Positions 19,982 through 30,651 of a stretch of 64,000 nt of DNA are shown here, piece after piece. How positions within the stretch are numbered: position 1 is the first letter of the stretch; every line of letters starts with the position of its first letter. This DNA is from CAVSSX01 sp963730735. Its GTDB lineage: Bacteria; Actinomycetota; Acidimicrobiia; Acidimicrobiales; RAAP-2. The DNA is taken from NCBI GenBank assembly GCA_963730735.1, contig CAVSSX010000008.1:186001-250000 (forward strand), in the 5' to 3' direction. The position numbers were made by a program, and so were the translations under genes. The notes below the pieces were generated by a model. It searched no databases and was not told where the DNA came from. It saw only the letters and a list, made by a program, of their open reading frames with translations.

Positions 19982-22900
19982 ATGCGCTCACCCTCCCCTT
20001 CGCCGTCCGCGCCCCTCTTGGAGGGCGAGCCGCCACCGTCGCCCCGGCGCCGATGGCCCTCGCTGTGGGACGTCGCCGCCTGGCTGCTCCTCGCCGCCGT
20101 CAGCTACGTCCCGTCGTTCCTCACCCAGCCCGGGAAGGTGGCGGCCGACACCAAGCAGTACCTGTACCTCGACCCGGGCCGGCTGATCCAGAGCGCCCTC
20201 AGCATGTGGGACCCCGACGTCGGGGCGGGCACGGTCACCCACCAGAACATCGGCTACCTGTTCCCGATGGGGCCCTACTACTGGCTGGTCGAGCAGCTCC
20301 ACATCCCGGTCTGGGTGGGCCAGCGGTTCTGGATGGGCTCGCTGTTCTTCGCCGCCGGGACCGGGGTGTACTTCCTCGGCCGGCTGCTCGGCCTGTCGCG
20401 GGCCGGACGGCTGGCGGCCGCCCTCGCCTACCTCCTCTCCCCGTTCGTCATCGTCAACATCGCCCGCACCTCGGCCATCCTCATGCCCTGGGCGGCCCTC
20501 GGCTGGATCCTGGCCTTCACCGTCCTGGCGGCGCGCCGGGGCGGCTGGCGGTACCCGGCGCTGCTGGCCATCGTGGTGGCCCTGGTCGGCGGGGTGAACG
20601 CCACCTCGATCCTGCTGGTCGGCATCGCTCCGGTGGTGTGGGTGCTCTACGCCGTCCTGGTCACCCGAGAGGTCACGGCCCGCGCCGCCCTGGCCGCCGT
20701 CGGGCGGATCGCCGCCCTCTGCCTCCTCATCTCCCTTTGGTGGATCGCCGGGCTCTGGGCCGAGGGGGCCTACGGCATCAACGTCCTCAAGTACACCGAG
20801 ACGCTGCCCACCGTGTCGTCGACCTCGGCCGCCTCCGAGGCCATCCGGGGCCTCGGCTACTGGTACTTCTACGGCGACGACAAGCTGCAGCCCTGGACCC
20901 TGGCCGGGGTGGACTACACCCAGTGGCCCTGGCTGCTCGGTGTCAGCTTCGCCGTCCCGGTGGCCGCCGTGGCCCTCTCGGCCCTGGCCCGCTGGCGCTA
21001 CCGGGCCTTCGCCGTGGCCCTGGTGGTGGTGGGCGTGGTGGTGGCCGTGGGCGCCTACCCCTTCACCCACCCGAGCCCGCTCGGGGCGGCCCTCAAGGCC
21101 GGCGGCTCGGACTCGACGGCCGGCCTGGCCCTGCGGTCGACCAACCGGGTCCTGCCGCTCGTCATCCTGGGCCTCGCCCTCCTGCTCGGCTCGGGGGTCA
21201 CCGCCCTGGCCGGGGTGCGCTGGTGGCTGGGCCTCGGGGTGCTCGGCCTGGCGTCGGCCCTGGTGGCCGCCGATCTCCCGCCCCTGTGGAACGGCACCCT
21301 GGTGGCCTCGAACCTCGACCGGCCCTCGGCCCTCCCGGGCTACGTCACCGACGCCGCCAACTACCTCGACGCCCAGAACCACGACACCCGGGTGCTCCAG
21401 GTGCCCGGGCAGGACTTCGCCTACTACCGCTGGGGGGTCACCGCCGACCCGGTGTGGCCGGGGCTCATGACCCGCCCCTACCTCGAGCGGGCGGCCGTGC
21501 CGGTGGGCGAAGCCGGGAGCGTCAACCTGCTCCAGGCGCTCGACGAGTCGATCCAGGACGGCGTCTTCGTCCCCTCGACCATCGCCCCGATCGCCAGCCT
21601 GCTCTCGTCCGGCGACGTCCTCTTCGAGTCCGACCAGCAGTACGAGCGGTTCAACACCGCCCGACCCCAGACGCTGTGGCTGCAGCTGACCTCGACGGCC
21701 TCGGGCCTCGACGCCCCGATCTCCTTCGGGACCCCGACGACCTACACCCCGATCACCTACCCACTGAACGACGAGACGCAGCTGGCCGTCCCGACCGGCG
21801 CCTCGGCGCCGCCGCCGGTCGCCGTCTTCCCGGTCCCCGACGCCCGGCCGATCGAACGGGCCGAGACCACCGAGCGGCCCCTCTTGGTGGCCGGCGACGG
21901 GGTCGGACTGGTCAACGTGGCGGCCACCGGCCTCCTGGCCAACAACCCGACCATCCTGTACTCGGCCACCTTCGCCAAGCAGCCGGCCCGGTTCCGACAG
22001 CAGCTGGCCAACGGGGCCGTGCTGGTGCTGACCGACACCAACCAGAAGCAGCACGACACCTGGGGCACGGTCGACGACAACTACGGCTACGTCGAGCAGG
22101 CCGGGGAGACCCTGCTGGTGCCCGAGCCCTCCGAGGCCACCCTGCCGGTGTTCCCGGGTGCGCCGAGCTCCACCCAGACGGTGGCCCAACTGGTCAGCAC
22201 CGACATCGCCTCGGCTCGGGCCACCAGCTACGGCAACCCCATCACCAACACCGCCGAGAACCAGCCGCTGGCGGCGGTGGACGGCAACCTCGACACCGCC
22301 TGGACCGAGGGGGCGTTCGGTGACGCCACCGACGCCACCCTGCGGATCGCCCTCAAGCAGCCGGTCACGGCCGACCACGTGACGCTGGTCCAGCCGCAGA
22401 AGGGCCCGCAGAACCGCTGGATCAACAAGGTGACCCTGACCTTCGACGGGAAGCACCCGATCACCGTCGACCTCGGCCCGGGCTCCCGGAAGGCGGCCGG
22501 CCAGGTGGTCGACTTCCCGGCCCGACGGTTCTCGACCCTCGAGGTCACGGTCGACGGGACCACGGCCGGGGTGCTCAAGAACTACGCCGGCGAGAGCTCG
22601 GTCGGCTTCGCCGAGGTGTCCATCCCCGGGGTGGCCCCGGCCCACGAGGTCCTGCGCCTGCCCACCGACCTGCTGGGCCAGTCCGGGACGGCCTCGGCCG
22701 ACCACGAGCTCCTCGTCCAGCTGAACCGGCTCCGGGCCACGGTGGTGCCCACCCGCACCGACCCCGAGACCTCGATCCAGCGCACCTTCAGCCTGCCCAC
22801 GGCCCGGTCGTTCTCGGTCGGGGGGACGGCCCGCATCTCCACCCTGGACTCGGACTACCTGGTCAACCAGCTGCTCGGCCGCATCCCCTTCACCGGCTCG

Positions 22901-24656
22901 CCCCCGCTCGCCTCGACCGCCGCCCTAGCCGCGACGGGCCAGGCGGTGGTGGTCGCCTCCAACTCGTCCTCCCGGTTGCCCGGCGACCTGAACGCCACCG
23001 CCTACTCGGCCATGGACGCCGACCCGACGACCTCGTGGATGCCGGGCTTCGGGCCCCAGGCCGGGGACTGGCTCGAGTACACGCTCAACCGCCCCCTCAC
23101 CTTCGACCACCTGAACCTGGCCGTCGTGGCCGACGGCCGCCACTCGGTCCCGACCCGGATCACGGTCACGGCCAACAACGGGGCCGGCACCCCCTCGACC
23201 AGCCGGACCGTCGACCTGCCGGCCACCTCGCTCGGGACGGGCCGGACCCAGGGCGCCACCACGGACCTCCCGGTCAGCTTCCCCGCCCTCACCGGGAACA
23301 ACGTCCGGGTCACCGTCGACGCCGTCCACGCCCATCGCGAGCTCGACTACATCTCGGGCAAGCAGAACACCTCGCCGGTGGGCATCGCCGAGGTCGGGCT
23401 GCCGGGCGCCGTCGAGGCACCCACGCCGGCCACCGTGCCCGTCCGGTGCCTGAGCAACCTGGTCTTCGCCAACGGGCAGCCGGTCGACGTGCAGATCAGC
23501 GGCTCGACGGCCACCGCACTGGCCAACGGGGGCCTCGACCTGACGCTCTGCGGGAGCTCGGCCGCCGGGGTGACCATGGCCCACGGCGCCCAGGCGGTGC
23601 AGACGGCCACCAACGCGGTCACCGGGTTCAACGTGGACGCCCTGACCCTGGCCTCGGGGACGAACGACGCCCCACTGCCGCTGACCGCCACCGGCCAGGT
23701 TCCCCCGACCCCGGTGGCCGCCGGGCCCGAAGGTCACCGTGGTCCGCCAGAACCGCAGCCAGGTCACGGTGTCGGTCGCGGCCCACGGCGCCCCCTACTG
23801 GCTGGTGCTCGGACAGAGCCAGAGCCGGGGCTGGAAGGCGACGACGGCGAGCGGGGTGAGTCTCGGCACGTCCACCTTGATCGACGGCTATGCCAACGGG
23901 TGGGTGGTGCCGGCCGGCCTGGCCGGCACGGCGCAGCAGATCACCATGACGTGGACCCCGCAACGGGTCATCGACGTGGCCGTGCTGGTCTCGGCGGCGA
24001 CCCTGGGCGCGAGCGTCGTCCTGGTGGCCGTCCCGCCGGGTCTGGTCGCCGGGTGGTGGGACGGCCGACGGTCCGGGCGACGTCGGCGGCAGCGGAGCGG
24101 CGCCCACCGTCGGGGCCGGGCCGGCAGCCCTGGCGTCGGCGTCCGCCGTCACCGTCGACACCCGCTCGGAGACCGCCTCGACCGACACCCCGGTGGCCGA
24201 CACCACCAACGACGTGACGACCAGCGAGCGGTCGTGGATCCGGGGCGACCGCCCGGTCCTCGGCTCGTTGGTGCGCTTCGGCGGTCGGCGACCGCCGTTG
24301 CTGGTGTCGTTGCTGGTGGCCGTGGTCAGCGGGCTGGTGGCCTCGGCCATCGTGGCGCCGGCGCTCGGCCTGTTGATCGGGCCCCTGGTGCTACTCGGTC
24401 TGCTCGTCGACTGGAGCCGGCTGGTCTTCCTCCTCGGTGCCGTCGGGCTGCTGGTGGCCACGGGCGTGTACATGGTCGACCAGCAGGTTCGGCACGGCTA
24501 CGTCCACGACATCAACTGGGTCGCCCACTTCGGTCCGGCCAACTCGCTCACCTGGGTCGCCGTCTGCGTCCTCGGGGCCGAGGTGATCGTCGACACCGCC
24601 CGTCACTGGGGGGCGCTCCGACGCCGGGGCCCGGGTCGCGGGGACGACGGGGGTGA
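19982..24656 (+). CDS. AftD-like alpha-(1->3)-arabinofuranosyltransferase (frameshifted near 3' end)
   Basis: A very large GT-C membrane glycosyltransferase resembling AftD, which in mycobacteria adds arabinofuranose from decaprenyl-phosphoarabinose to arabinogalactan or lipoarabinomannan. The first ~430 residues hold about ten membrane helices. Then come a large periplasmic part with two discoidin-like carbohydrate-binding modules (around residues 740-830, AVDGNLDTAWTEG, and 1000-1070, AMDADPTTSWMPG), then C-terminal helices (PLLVSLLVAVVSGLVAS, VHDINWVAHFGPANSLTW). Frames change at 23726-23728 (extra C), somewhere in 24050-24130, and probably in the six-G run 24608-24613. Correcting these gives a stop at 24656 and 1557 residues. 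As read, the last frame runs on antisense through the next gene, so the true end is uncertain. Confidence 0.82.
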
Positions 24657-26130
24657 CGCGCTCGGGAGCCGGGGTGACGGGGACGGCGGGCTCGGGGACC
24701 GTGGGAACGACGGCGGCGGCGGGTCGCTCGGTGACCCGGGTCTCGGCGACAGTTCGCTCGGTGCCGCTGGGCTCGACGACGGTGGGCTCGGCGACGTCGG
24801 GCTCGGGGGTGCTGCGTCGGAGGGCCCCGGACCCGGTGGTGCGCCACCAGGCCAGGGAGTTCTTCACCCGCAGGGCGGGCTTCTCGACGATGAAGTAGCT
24901 GAGGCCGGCCGAGAGGATGGACAGGGCGACGACCCCCAGGAAGAAGGCCCAGAATTCCAGGTTGAACAGGTGGTAGTGCCCCTGGTTGAGGATTTGGTAG
25001 ATCCAGGTCTCGTGCCAGAGGTAGATGCCGTAGGAGATGGCCCCGAGGGCGGCCATGGGCCAGAACTTGAGGAACCGGCGGATGAGGCCACGGTCCTGGG
25101 GGCCGAAGACGGCCGGCAGGAGCAGGAAGAAGGCGAAGAGCCCGTAGAGGGTCTGCCGGGCGAGGTCGAGGGTGGACTCGAAGTAGAGCGGGATGATGGG
25201 GATGCCGATGTGCGACACCCCCCAGAAGCAGGCACCGGCACAGGCCCAGGACAGCCAGGGGAACCACCAGCCCGAGAGCCAGGCTGGCTCACGTCGGTGG
25301 TGGTGGCACCACGCGCTGAGCGTGGCCAGCAGCATCCCCAGGGCGAAGAGGTCGAGTTGGGCCGGCAGCCAGATGGTGGCCAGCCGGTAGTAGGGGGTGT
25401 GGTGGGTCTGGAACCGCAGGATGTAGAGGCGCCAGGCGAAGCTGATGGCCACCATGAGGAGCAGCCCGAGGAACTCGACCCGTAGGCGGGCCCGGTCCGA
25501 CCGGCGGGACCGCCGCCAGCCGATCAGGGCGGCGTAGCCCGGCAGCACCAGGTAGAAGGACATCTCGACGCACAACGACCAGGCGGCCGAGATCCCCTTG
25601 GTGTCCTGGGCCGGGAAGTAGATCTGGGCGAACAGGTAGTGGGTCCAGTACGCCGTCGCGCCGCCGGGGCCGACCCCGCCGGGGATGGAGTGGATGATCG
25701 AGGTGCTGAAGAACAGCGCCACCCAGTAGGCCGGCACGATCCGCAGCAGCCGGCGCAACCAGAACGCCCCGGTCGCCGGCCGGGGCCCCGCCGCCAGGTG
25801 GGACACCACGAACGGCCGGTAGAGCAGGAAGCCCGAGATCAGGAAGAAGACGGCCACCCCGATCTCCAGCCGGGCGGTGTAGATGCCCCCTTCGGCCCGG
25901 GGGGTGAGGCCCGAGACGAAGCTCACGTGGACGGCCACCACCGTGAGCGCGGCGATGGCCCGCAGGCCGTCGAAGCACGGCAGGCGGGGTGGCCGTCGGG
26001 GGGCGGGGGCCTCGGGCCCGGGTCCGAGCACCGCCCCGGCGCCATCGGCCGTGGCCGGCACCACGTCCTCGGGCGGGGCAGGTGCGGTGACGGCGACCGT
26101 CGCCGGCGGGGTCACGGTCTCGGTGCTCAT
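24391..26130 (-). CDS. Acyltransferase family 3 membrane protein
   Basis: A 579-residue membrane O-acyltransferase (Acyl_transf_3), likely to acylate a cell-surface glycan. The family start CFDGLRAIAALTVVAVH contains the conserved D-G-x-R-A, and GVAVFFLISGFLLYRPF follows. About ten helices end at LSYFIVEKPALRV. The remaining ~150 residues are a Pro/Thr/Val-rich cytoplasmic tail with TERTVAET-like repetition. The last part of the tail, below about 24610, is antisense to aftD and reads poorly, so the true stop may lie near 24548-24610 if the six-G run at 24608-24613 is miscounted. ATG 26130 overlaps the upstream stop by four bases (ATGA). Confidence 0.83.
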   Translation of the reverse strand: MSTETVTPPATVAVTAPAPPEDVVPATADGAGAVLGPGPEAPAPRRPPRLPCFDGLRAIAALTVVAVHVSFVSGLTPRAEGGIYTARLEIGVAVFFLISGFLLYRPFVVSHLAAGPRPATGAFWLRRLLRIVPAYWVALFFSTSIIHSIPGGVGPGGATAYWTHYLFAQIYFPAQDTKGISAAWSLCVEMSFYLVLPGYAALIGWRRSRRSDRARLRVEFLGLLLMVAISFAWRLYILRFQTHHTPYYRLATIWLPAQLDLFALGMLLATLSAWCHHHRREPAWLSGWWFPWLSWACAGACFWGVSHIGIPIIPLYFESTLDLARQTLYGLFAFFLLLPAVFGPQDRGLIRRFLKFWPMAALGAISYGIYLWHETWIYQILNQGHYHLFNLEFWAFFLGVVALSILSAGLSYFIVEKPALRVKNSLAWWRTTGSGALRRSTPEPDVAEPTVVEPSGTERTVAETRVTERPAAAVVPTVPEPAVPVTPAPERVTPVVPATRAPASERPPVTGGVDDHLGPEDADGDPGERVGRTEVGDPVDVVDVAVPNLLVDHVHARGHQQPDGTEEEDQPAPVDEQTE

Positions 26131-27602
26131 CGGGCGGCGTGGGCCGGCCGACGGTGACCGCTCCCGGAGCGCCGGGCCAGGAACGACCACAGGGCGTCGA
26201 GGGCCACGGCGGCCAGGAGGGCCAGGGCGACGTCACCCTCGACCCGGAATCGAGCGTCGCCGTAGGCGAGGAGCGCCGTCACCGAGGACAGCACCACCAG
26301 GGCCACCAACGGGAACAGCAGCGCCCGCCGGCGGCGCAGCACCACCGCCCCCACGACGGCCAGCGGGACCAGGACGTAGAAGTACCAGAGCCCGGCCAGC
26401 GACTGGTCGTAGGGCCGACCGACGGCCACCTCGAGCTGGGCCTGTTGGATCGGGCGGTACACGTTCCACAGACGGCCCAGCCGGGCGGCCAGGACGCCGG
26501 CCAGCTGGCCCTCGTGGTGCGAGGCGTACTGCCGTCCGTCCTGGCCCGCCGCCCTCGTCACCACCGACTCGTCACCCGGTTGACCGGCGGCCTCGGCCCG
26601 GGCCAGGCGCTGTGGTCCCGGGCAGGTGGGGTCGGTCCAGCCGACCAAGGCGCCGGCGTAGGTGGGCGGACAATTGGCCCCGCCGACCACCAGACCGGGG
26701 TCGTCGGACAGGTACACGGTCGCCGTGAAGGTCTGCAGGTTGCGCCCCAGCCAGGGCCCGACGACCAGGACGACCAACGCCCCCATGGCCAGCAGGCACC
26801 GGGCCCGCCCGCCCCACGTGAGGCCCCGGACGAGCACGACGATCGGGAGACCGACCAGGACCACCAGCAGGACGAGGTCGACCCGGGCCACGGCGGCCAG
26901 GCCCAGGTAGAAGCCGAGCTCGACGGCACCCCGGACGTCGGGCGATCGCCAGAAGCGGACACAGCCCCACACCAGCAGGCACACGACCAGCAGTACCACC
27001 GTCTCGACCGGCTGGGTCGCCGGTGTCCCCCACAGCGGGGGGTAGCTGACGAGGACGGCGGCGGCCAGGATGCCCGCCCGGGGGCCGACCAGGTCCCGGA
27101 CGGCCAGGCCCCCGACGACCACCGCCACCAGGAACACGAGGGCCATGGCGGCCATCTCGGCCCGAACGGTGGTGGCCCCGAAGAGATGGATCGCCGCCAC
27201 GACCAGGGTCGGCAGGGGGCCGTGGAGGGCCGAGGGCACCGGCACCTGGGCCGTCTTCCCGAAGGTGGTGACGGGCACCCGCCAGAAGGGGTTGCCGAAC
27301 CAGTAGCCGCGGATGAGCGCCTCGGCCTGGAGCCGGGTGAACGTCCACTCGGGCCGGGGTCCACCGGTGGCCACGGTGTGGTCGATCACCGCCCACTGCA
27401 GGCCCGCCCCGGCCACCACGATCGCCCCGAGCCAGAACCGGAACCATCGGGGACCCGGGCCGCCCGATCCACCGGCCGCCGGCGTACCGGCCCCGGGGTC
27501 CGGGGGCGCGGCCGACGGTTCGTCGAGAGCCGCCTGACCGGCGGACGGCCCGGTCGTTCGAGCGCCGAGGTCGCCGGTCGGCTCCTGGACGCCGAGGGTC
27601 AT
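26127..27602 (-). CDS. GT-C family glycosyltransferase (ArnT/PMT-like)
   Basis: A 491-residue multi-spanning protein of the polyprenyl-phosphate-sugar transferase type. A disordered Pro/Gly-rich N-terminus (~50 residues) precedes the first helix (WLGAIVVAGAGLQWAVI). Later features shared with the genes at 32905 and 35454 are AVARVDLVLLVVLVGLP, PWLGRN, and the periplasmic block GGANCPPTYAG followed by CPGPQ, then YRPIQQAQ. It is therefore a third, more divergent paralogue. Both ends overlap neighbouring genes by four bases (ATGA), so GT4, this gene and the acyltransferase form one translational unit. Donor and acceptor are unknown. Confidence 0.78.
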   Translation of the reverse strand: MTLGVQEPTGDLGARTTGPSAGQAALDEPSAAPPDPGAGTPAAGGSGGPGPRWFRFWLGAIVVAGAGLQWAVIDHTVATGGPRPEWTFTRLQAEALIRGYWFGNPFWRVPVTTFGKTAQVPVPSALHGPLPTLVVAAIHLFGATTVRAEMAAMALVFLVAVVVGGLAVRDLVGPRAGILAAAVLVSYPPLWGTPATQPVETVVLLVVCLLVWGCVRFWRSPDVRGAVELGFYLGLAAVARVDLVLLVVLVGLPIVVLVRGLTWGGRARCLLAMGALVVLVVGPWLGRNLQTFTATVYLSDDPGLVVGGANCPPTYAGALVGWTDPTCPGPQRLARAEAAGQPGDESVVTRAAGQDGRQYASHHEGQLAGVLAARLGRLWNVYRPIQQAQLEVAVGRPYDQSLAGLWYFYVLVPLAVVGAVVLRRRRALLFPLVALVVLSSVTALLAYGDARFRVEGDVALALLAAVALDALWSFLARRSGSGHRRPAHAAR

Positions 27603-28870
27603 GCGCTCCCGGGGAACTGCTCGGTCAGGGCGGCCAGGGCCACCGCCGCCGTCGTGTCCCAGGTGAACCGCTCGGCGTGCCGGAGGGCCCCCTGGCCCAG
27701 CCGGCGGCGCAGCATGGGATCGGTGAGGACCGACGCGCAGGCGTCGACCATCTGGTCGACCGAGTCGACCAACAGCCCCGACTCCCCCTCGGCCACCGCG
27801 TCCTCGTGGCCGGCGATCCGCCAGGCCACGGCGGGCGTCCCGCAGGCCGCCCCCTCGGTCAGCGTCATGCCCCAGCCCTCGCGCGACGAGGTGGCCACCA
27901 CCAGCCAGGCTCGGCGGTAGGCGTCGAGGAGGGCGGCATCGGACAGCCGGCCCGGCATGGTCAGCCAGTCGCCGGCACCGGCGTCGGCGATCCGCTCCTC
28001 CAGGGCCGGCCGCTCGTAGCCCTCGCCGATGATCACGGCCTCGAGGGTCGGGCAGCGGCGGCGCAGGTCGACCATGGCGTCGATGAACCGGTCGAACTGC
28101 TTGACCGGCACCAGGCGGCCCACCGTGACGACCAGCGGGTGGGGCGCCTTGGGTCCCTCGGGCCGGAACCGGGCGTCGATGCCCGGCGGGGCCACGATCA
28201 CCCGGTCGGGCCGCAGTCGCAGCCGCTCGACGATGTCCTGGCGCGACGAGGCCGACAGCGTGACGACCGGCGTCCGGCGGTAGATGGGCGGGGCCAGCCG
28301 GTGCTCGATGGCGTAGCCGAGCCGCGACAGGCTCGGCGAGAGGACCATCTGCCACATGTCGGCGTGGACGTGGTGCAGGAAGACGATGCGGGGCTTGCGG
28401 CTCCACAGCGGCGAGAAGAACGGCATGCCGTTCCAGATCTCGACCAGGGCGTCGGCGGTGCCCAGCCGGCCCCGGAGCGCGGCCACGGCGGTCCGGGGGA
28501 ACACGGCGTACCGGCCGGCCCGGCGGTGCACGGCGTAGCGGTCACGCACGATGCTGCGGGCCGCGCCGTCCACCCGGGAGGTCCAGAGCCGCACCTCGAT
28601 GCCGGCCGCCGCCCACCGCCGGAGGACCTCGTGGGCGTGGAGCTCGGAGCCACCCGCCTCGGCGTCGTCGAGGTCCCGCCAGGCCACCACGTCGATCGAG
28701 CGGATCCCGGCCGAGGCGGCCATGGCGGCCAGGACCTCGGGACCGCCGTGGGCCGCGTCACCCGAGTGCGTGGCACCGGGGCTCGGCACGCGGGGTTCCG
28801 AGACGCCGGACGGGGCGGCGGGGGGAACAGCCGGTTGGCCGGCCGTCACTCCTGGTGCGATGTCCCCCAC
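27599..28870 (-). CDS. Glycosyltransferase family 4 (GT-B)
   Basis: A 423-residue cytoplasmic glycosyltransferase. The N-terminal Rossmann half contains WRDLDDAEAGGSELHAHE, typical of GT4 enzymes that start with a GGSE motif, and VFLHHVHADMW. The C-terminal donor half has VTVGRLVPVKQFDRFIDA, VIIGEGYERPALE and the family E-x7-E stretch in REGWGMTLTEGAACGTPAV. The first ~50 residues are Pro/Ala-rich and may not be translated; ATG at about 28723 (MAASAGIRSIDVVAW) is an alternative start. It probably acts on a lipid-linked glycan intermediate. It is coupled to the next gene by ATGA and preceded by a flippase gene. Confidence 0.87.
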   Translation of the reverse strand: MGDIAPGVTAGQPAVPPAAPSGVSEPRVPSPGATHSGDAAHGGPEVLAAMAASAGIRSIDVVAWRDLDDAEAGGSELHAHEVLRRWAAAGIEVRLWTSRVDGAARSIVRDRYAVHRRAGRYAVFPRTAVAALRGRLGTADALVEIWNGMPFFSPLWSRKPRIVFLHHVHADMWQMVLSPSLSRLGYAIEHRLAPPIYRRTPVVTLSASSRQDIVERLRLRPDRVIVAPPGIDARFRPEGPKAPHPLVVTVGRLVPVKQFDRFIDAMVDLRRRCPTLEAVIIGEGYERPALEERIADAGAGDWLTMPGRLSDAALLDAYRRAWLVVATSSREGWGMTLTEGAACGTPAVAWRIAGHEDAVAEGESGLLVDSVDQMVDACASVLTDPMLRRRLGQGALRHAERFTWDTTAAVALAALTEQFPGSA

Positions 28871-28898
28871 GTTCCCTCACTCATCGAGCCGACCGGGC

Positions 28899-30485
28899 TC
28901 ATCGGGCCGACGAGCGCCCGCCCACACTACCGACGGTGGGACGCACCCCGGGGGGTTGGGGATGACGAAACCGCAGGTGCACGGCTACGAAGGCCACCGT
29001 CATGGCCAGCGCCAGGCCCCCCTGGACCTCGAGTTCGGCCCGGGCCGTCGGCACCAGGGCCCCGTGAGCCTGGTGGATCCGGATGATCAGGCAGACCACC
29101 CCGACGGCCAGCAGCACCACCACCCACCGGCGGGCCGCCCCGAACAGGTAGTTGGTGAGCAGGACGACCAGCCCCAGGCAGGCCATGGCCCCGACCAACG
29201 GGGCGAACGCCGCCGAGGCCCCGGCCAGGCGGCCCGAGAAGAAGATGGTCAGGAACTGGTGCGGGGCGAACAGGGCCAGGGCCAACAGGAAGGCCGCCGG
29301 CACGACCAAGAAGAGCAGGGTGATGGCCAGCTGCCGGAGGGCGTGCTCGCCCTTCTGCCAGCGGATCGCCGCCTCGGGCAGCACGTAGCTGCCGAGCAGG
29401 ATGGCCCCGAACACCAGGGACTTGCTGGCCACCGAGATGGCGGCGTAGGGGCCCGAGTTCGCCGGGGCCAGCCGGCCGACCAGGATGATGTCGGCGTTCT
29501 GCAGGATCCCGATGAGGCCGAACCCGACCAGCGCCGTCACCAGGTCGGCCGTCAGGGCGTGGTTGCGCTCGGCCCCCCGCACCTCGACCTCGGTCCGGGC
29601 CGGGTAGTCCCAGGCCCGACGGGACAGCAGGCGGGCGTGGACCGCCGCCCCGACCTCGCCGAGCAGGAGACCGAGGCAGAACCCGAAGATCCCGAACCCC
29701 GCCGCGGCCAGGGACAGGGCCAGCACCACCCGGACGGCGATCTCGACCACCAGGTTGAGGCCCAGCCCGGCGTAGCGCCGGTGGGCCTGGAGGATCGCCC
29801 GGTCGATGCACAACAGGAGCCAGACGCCGCCGGCGATCAGGATCATGGTCACCGACCCGTTGGCCGGGAGCCGCAGGGCGTGACTGAGCGGCTCGTTGAC
29901 CGCCGCCGCCACGACCGCCCACACCACGACGCCCAGCACGGCCCGTCGGTAGAGCTGCGACGACCACCGGTGGGCCTCGTCCTCCCGGCCCTCGGTGGCC
30001 CGGGCGGCGATGCGCCGCACCACGCCGACCAGCAGGGCCGACCCGGGCATGGACATGACGAAGAACAGGCCCAGAAGCTGGGCCACCGCCCCGTACTGGC
30101 GGGTGGTCAGCAGGCGGGCGATGAGCACCGTCGCCACCACGTTCAAGACGTTCGAGACGATGCCGCCCACGGCCAACGGTCCGGCCTGGAAGATCCCTCC
30201 GACCAGCGAGTCGGCCGACCCGTCGTCGGTGCCGCCCACGCCCGAGCGGTGGCCCCCGGGGGCGCCGGTGGGCGGTCCGTCGCCGGCCGGCCCCTCGAGG
30301 AAGGGGTCGACCATGATCCCGCCCGAGGGGATCAGGGCCACGGTGTCGACCATGGACTCCTCGGCCACCACCAGCTCGTCGGTCAAGGTGACGTGGGCGG
30401 GGGCGCCGACCTCGACGCTGGCCGGGGCCCCACGACCACGCGGCGCCCGATGCCGGGCCCGGCCGGCCCCGAACGGGTTGCGCAC
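28899..30485 (-). CDS. Polysaccharide flippase-like membrane protein (Wzx/MATE type)
   Basis: A 528-residue protein with a Gly/Pro-rich cytoplasmic N-terminus (~90 residues) followed by about 12-14 membrane helices. The first membrane block reads QAGPLAVGGIVSNVLNVVAT and LTTRQYGAVAQLLGLFFVMS, the pattern of oligosaccharide flippases. Mid-protein QNADIILVGRLAPANSGPYA carries the usual charged residues in helix seven. It likely flips a lipid-linked glycan across the membrane for this locus. GTG 30485 is the longest supported start. A later start is possible because the first 80 residues show no conservation I recognise. It is preceded by ~165 bases without a gene. Confidence 0.82.
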   Translation of the reverse strand: MRNPFGAGRARHRAPRGRGAPASVEVGAPAHVTLTDELVVAEESMVDTVALIPSGGIMVDPFLEGPAGDGPPTGAPGGHRSGVGGTDDGSADSLVGGIFQAGPLAVGGIVSNVLNVVATVLIARLLTTRQYGAVAQLLGLFFVMSMPGSALLVGVVRRIAARATEGREDEAHRWSSQLYRRAVLGVVVWAVVAAAVNEPLSHALRLPANGSVTMILIAGGVWLLLCIDRAILQAHRRYAGLGLNLVVEIAVRVVLALSLAAAGFGIFGFCLGLLLGEVGAAVHARLLSRRAWDYPARTEVEVRGAERNHALTADLVTALVGFGLIGILQNADIILVGRLAPANSGPYAAISVASKSLVFGAILLGSYVLPEAAIRWQKGEHALRQLAITLLFLVVPAAFLLALALFAPHQFLTIFFSGRLAGASAAFAPLVGAMACLGLVVLLTNYLFGAARRWVVVLLAVGVVCLIIRIHQAHGALVPTARAELEVQGGLALAMTVAFVAVHLRFRHPQPPGVRPTVGSVGGRSSAR

Positions 30486-30651
30486 TACGCCCTCGTGCCG
30501 AGCCGCAGCCCGACGCCCCGGTCCACCATTGCTGTCCTCTCCCGCACTGCTCCAGGGGGCGTTCGACCGGGTCGCACCCCGCTCGGCGCCGGCCGTTCGC
30601 CGATCGGCCAGTCTACGTTGCGCCGCCCCCGGCCCCCCGGGACGGTGCTGG

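Noticed and set aside
24657..25485. AftD continuing as a Gly/Asp-rich C-terminal domain
   Set aside because: This segment is antisense to well-conserved acyltransferase helices and has shadow composition.
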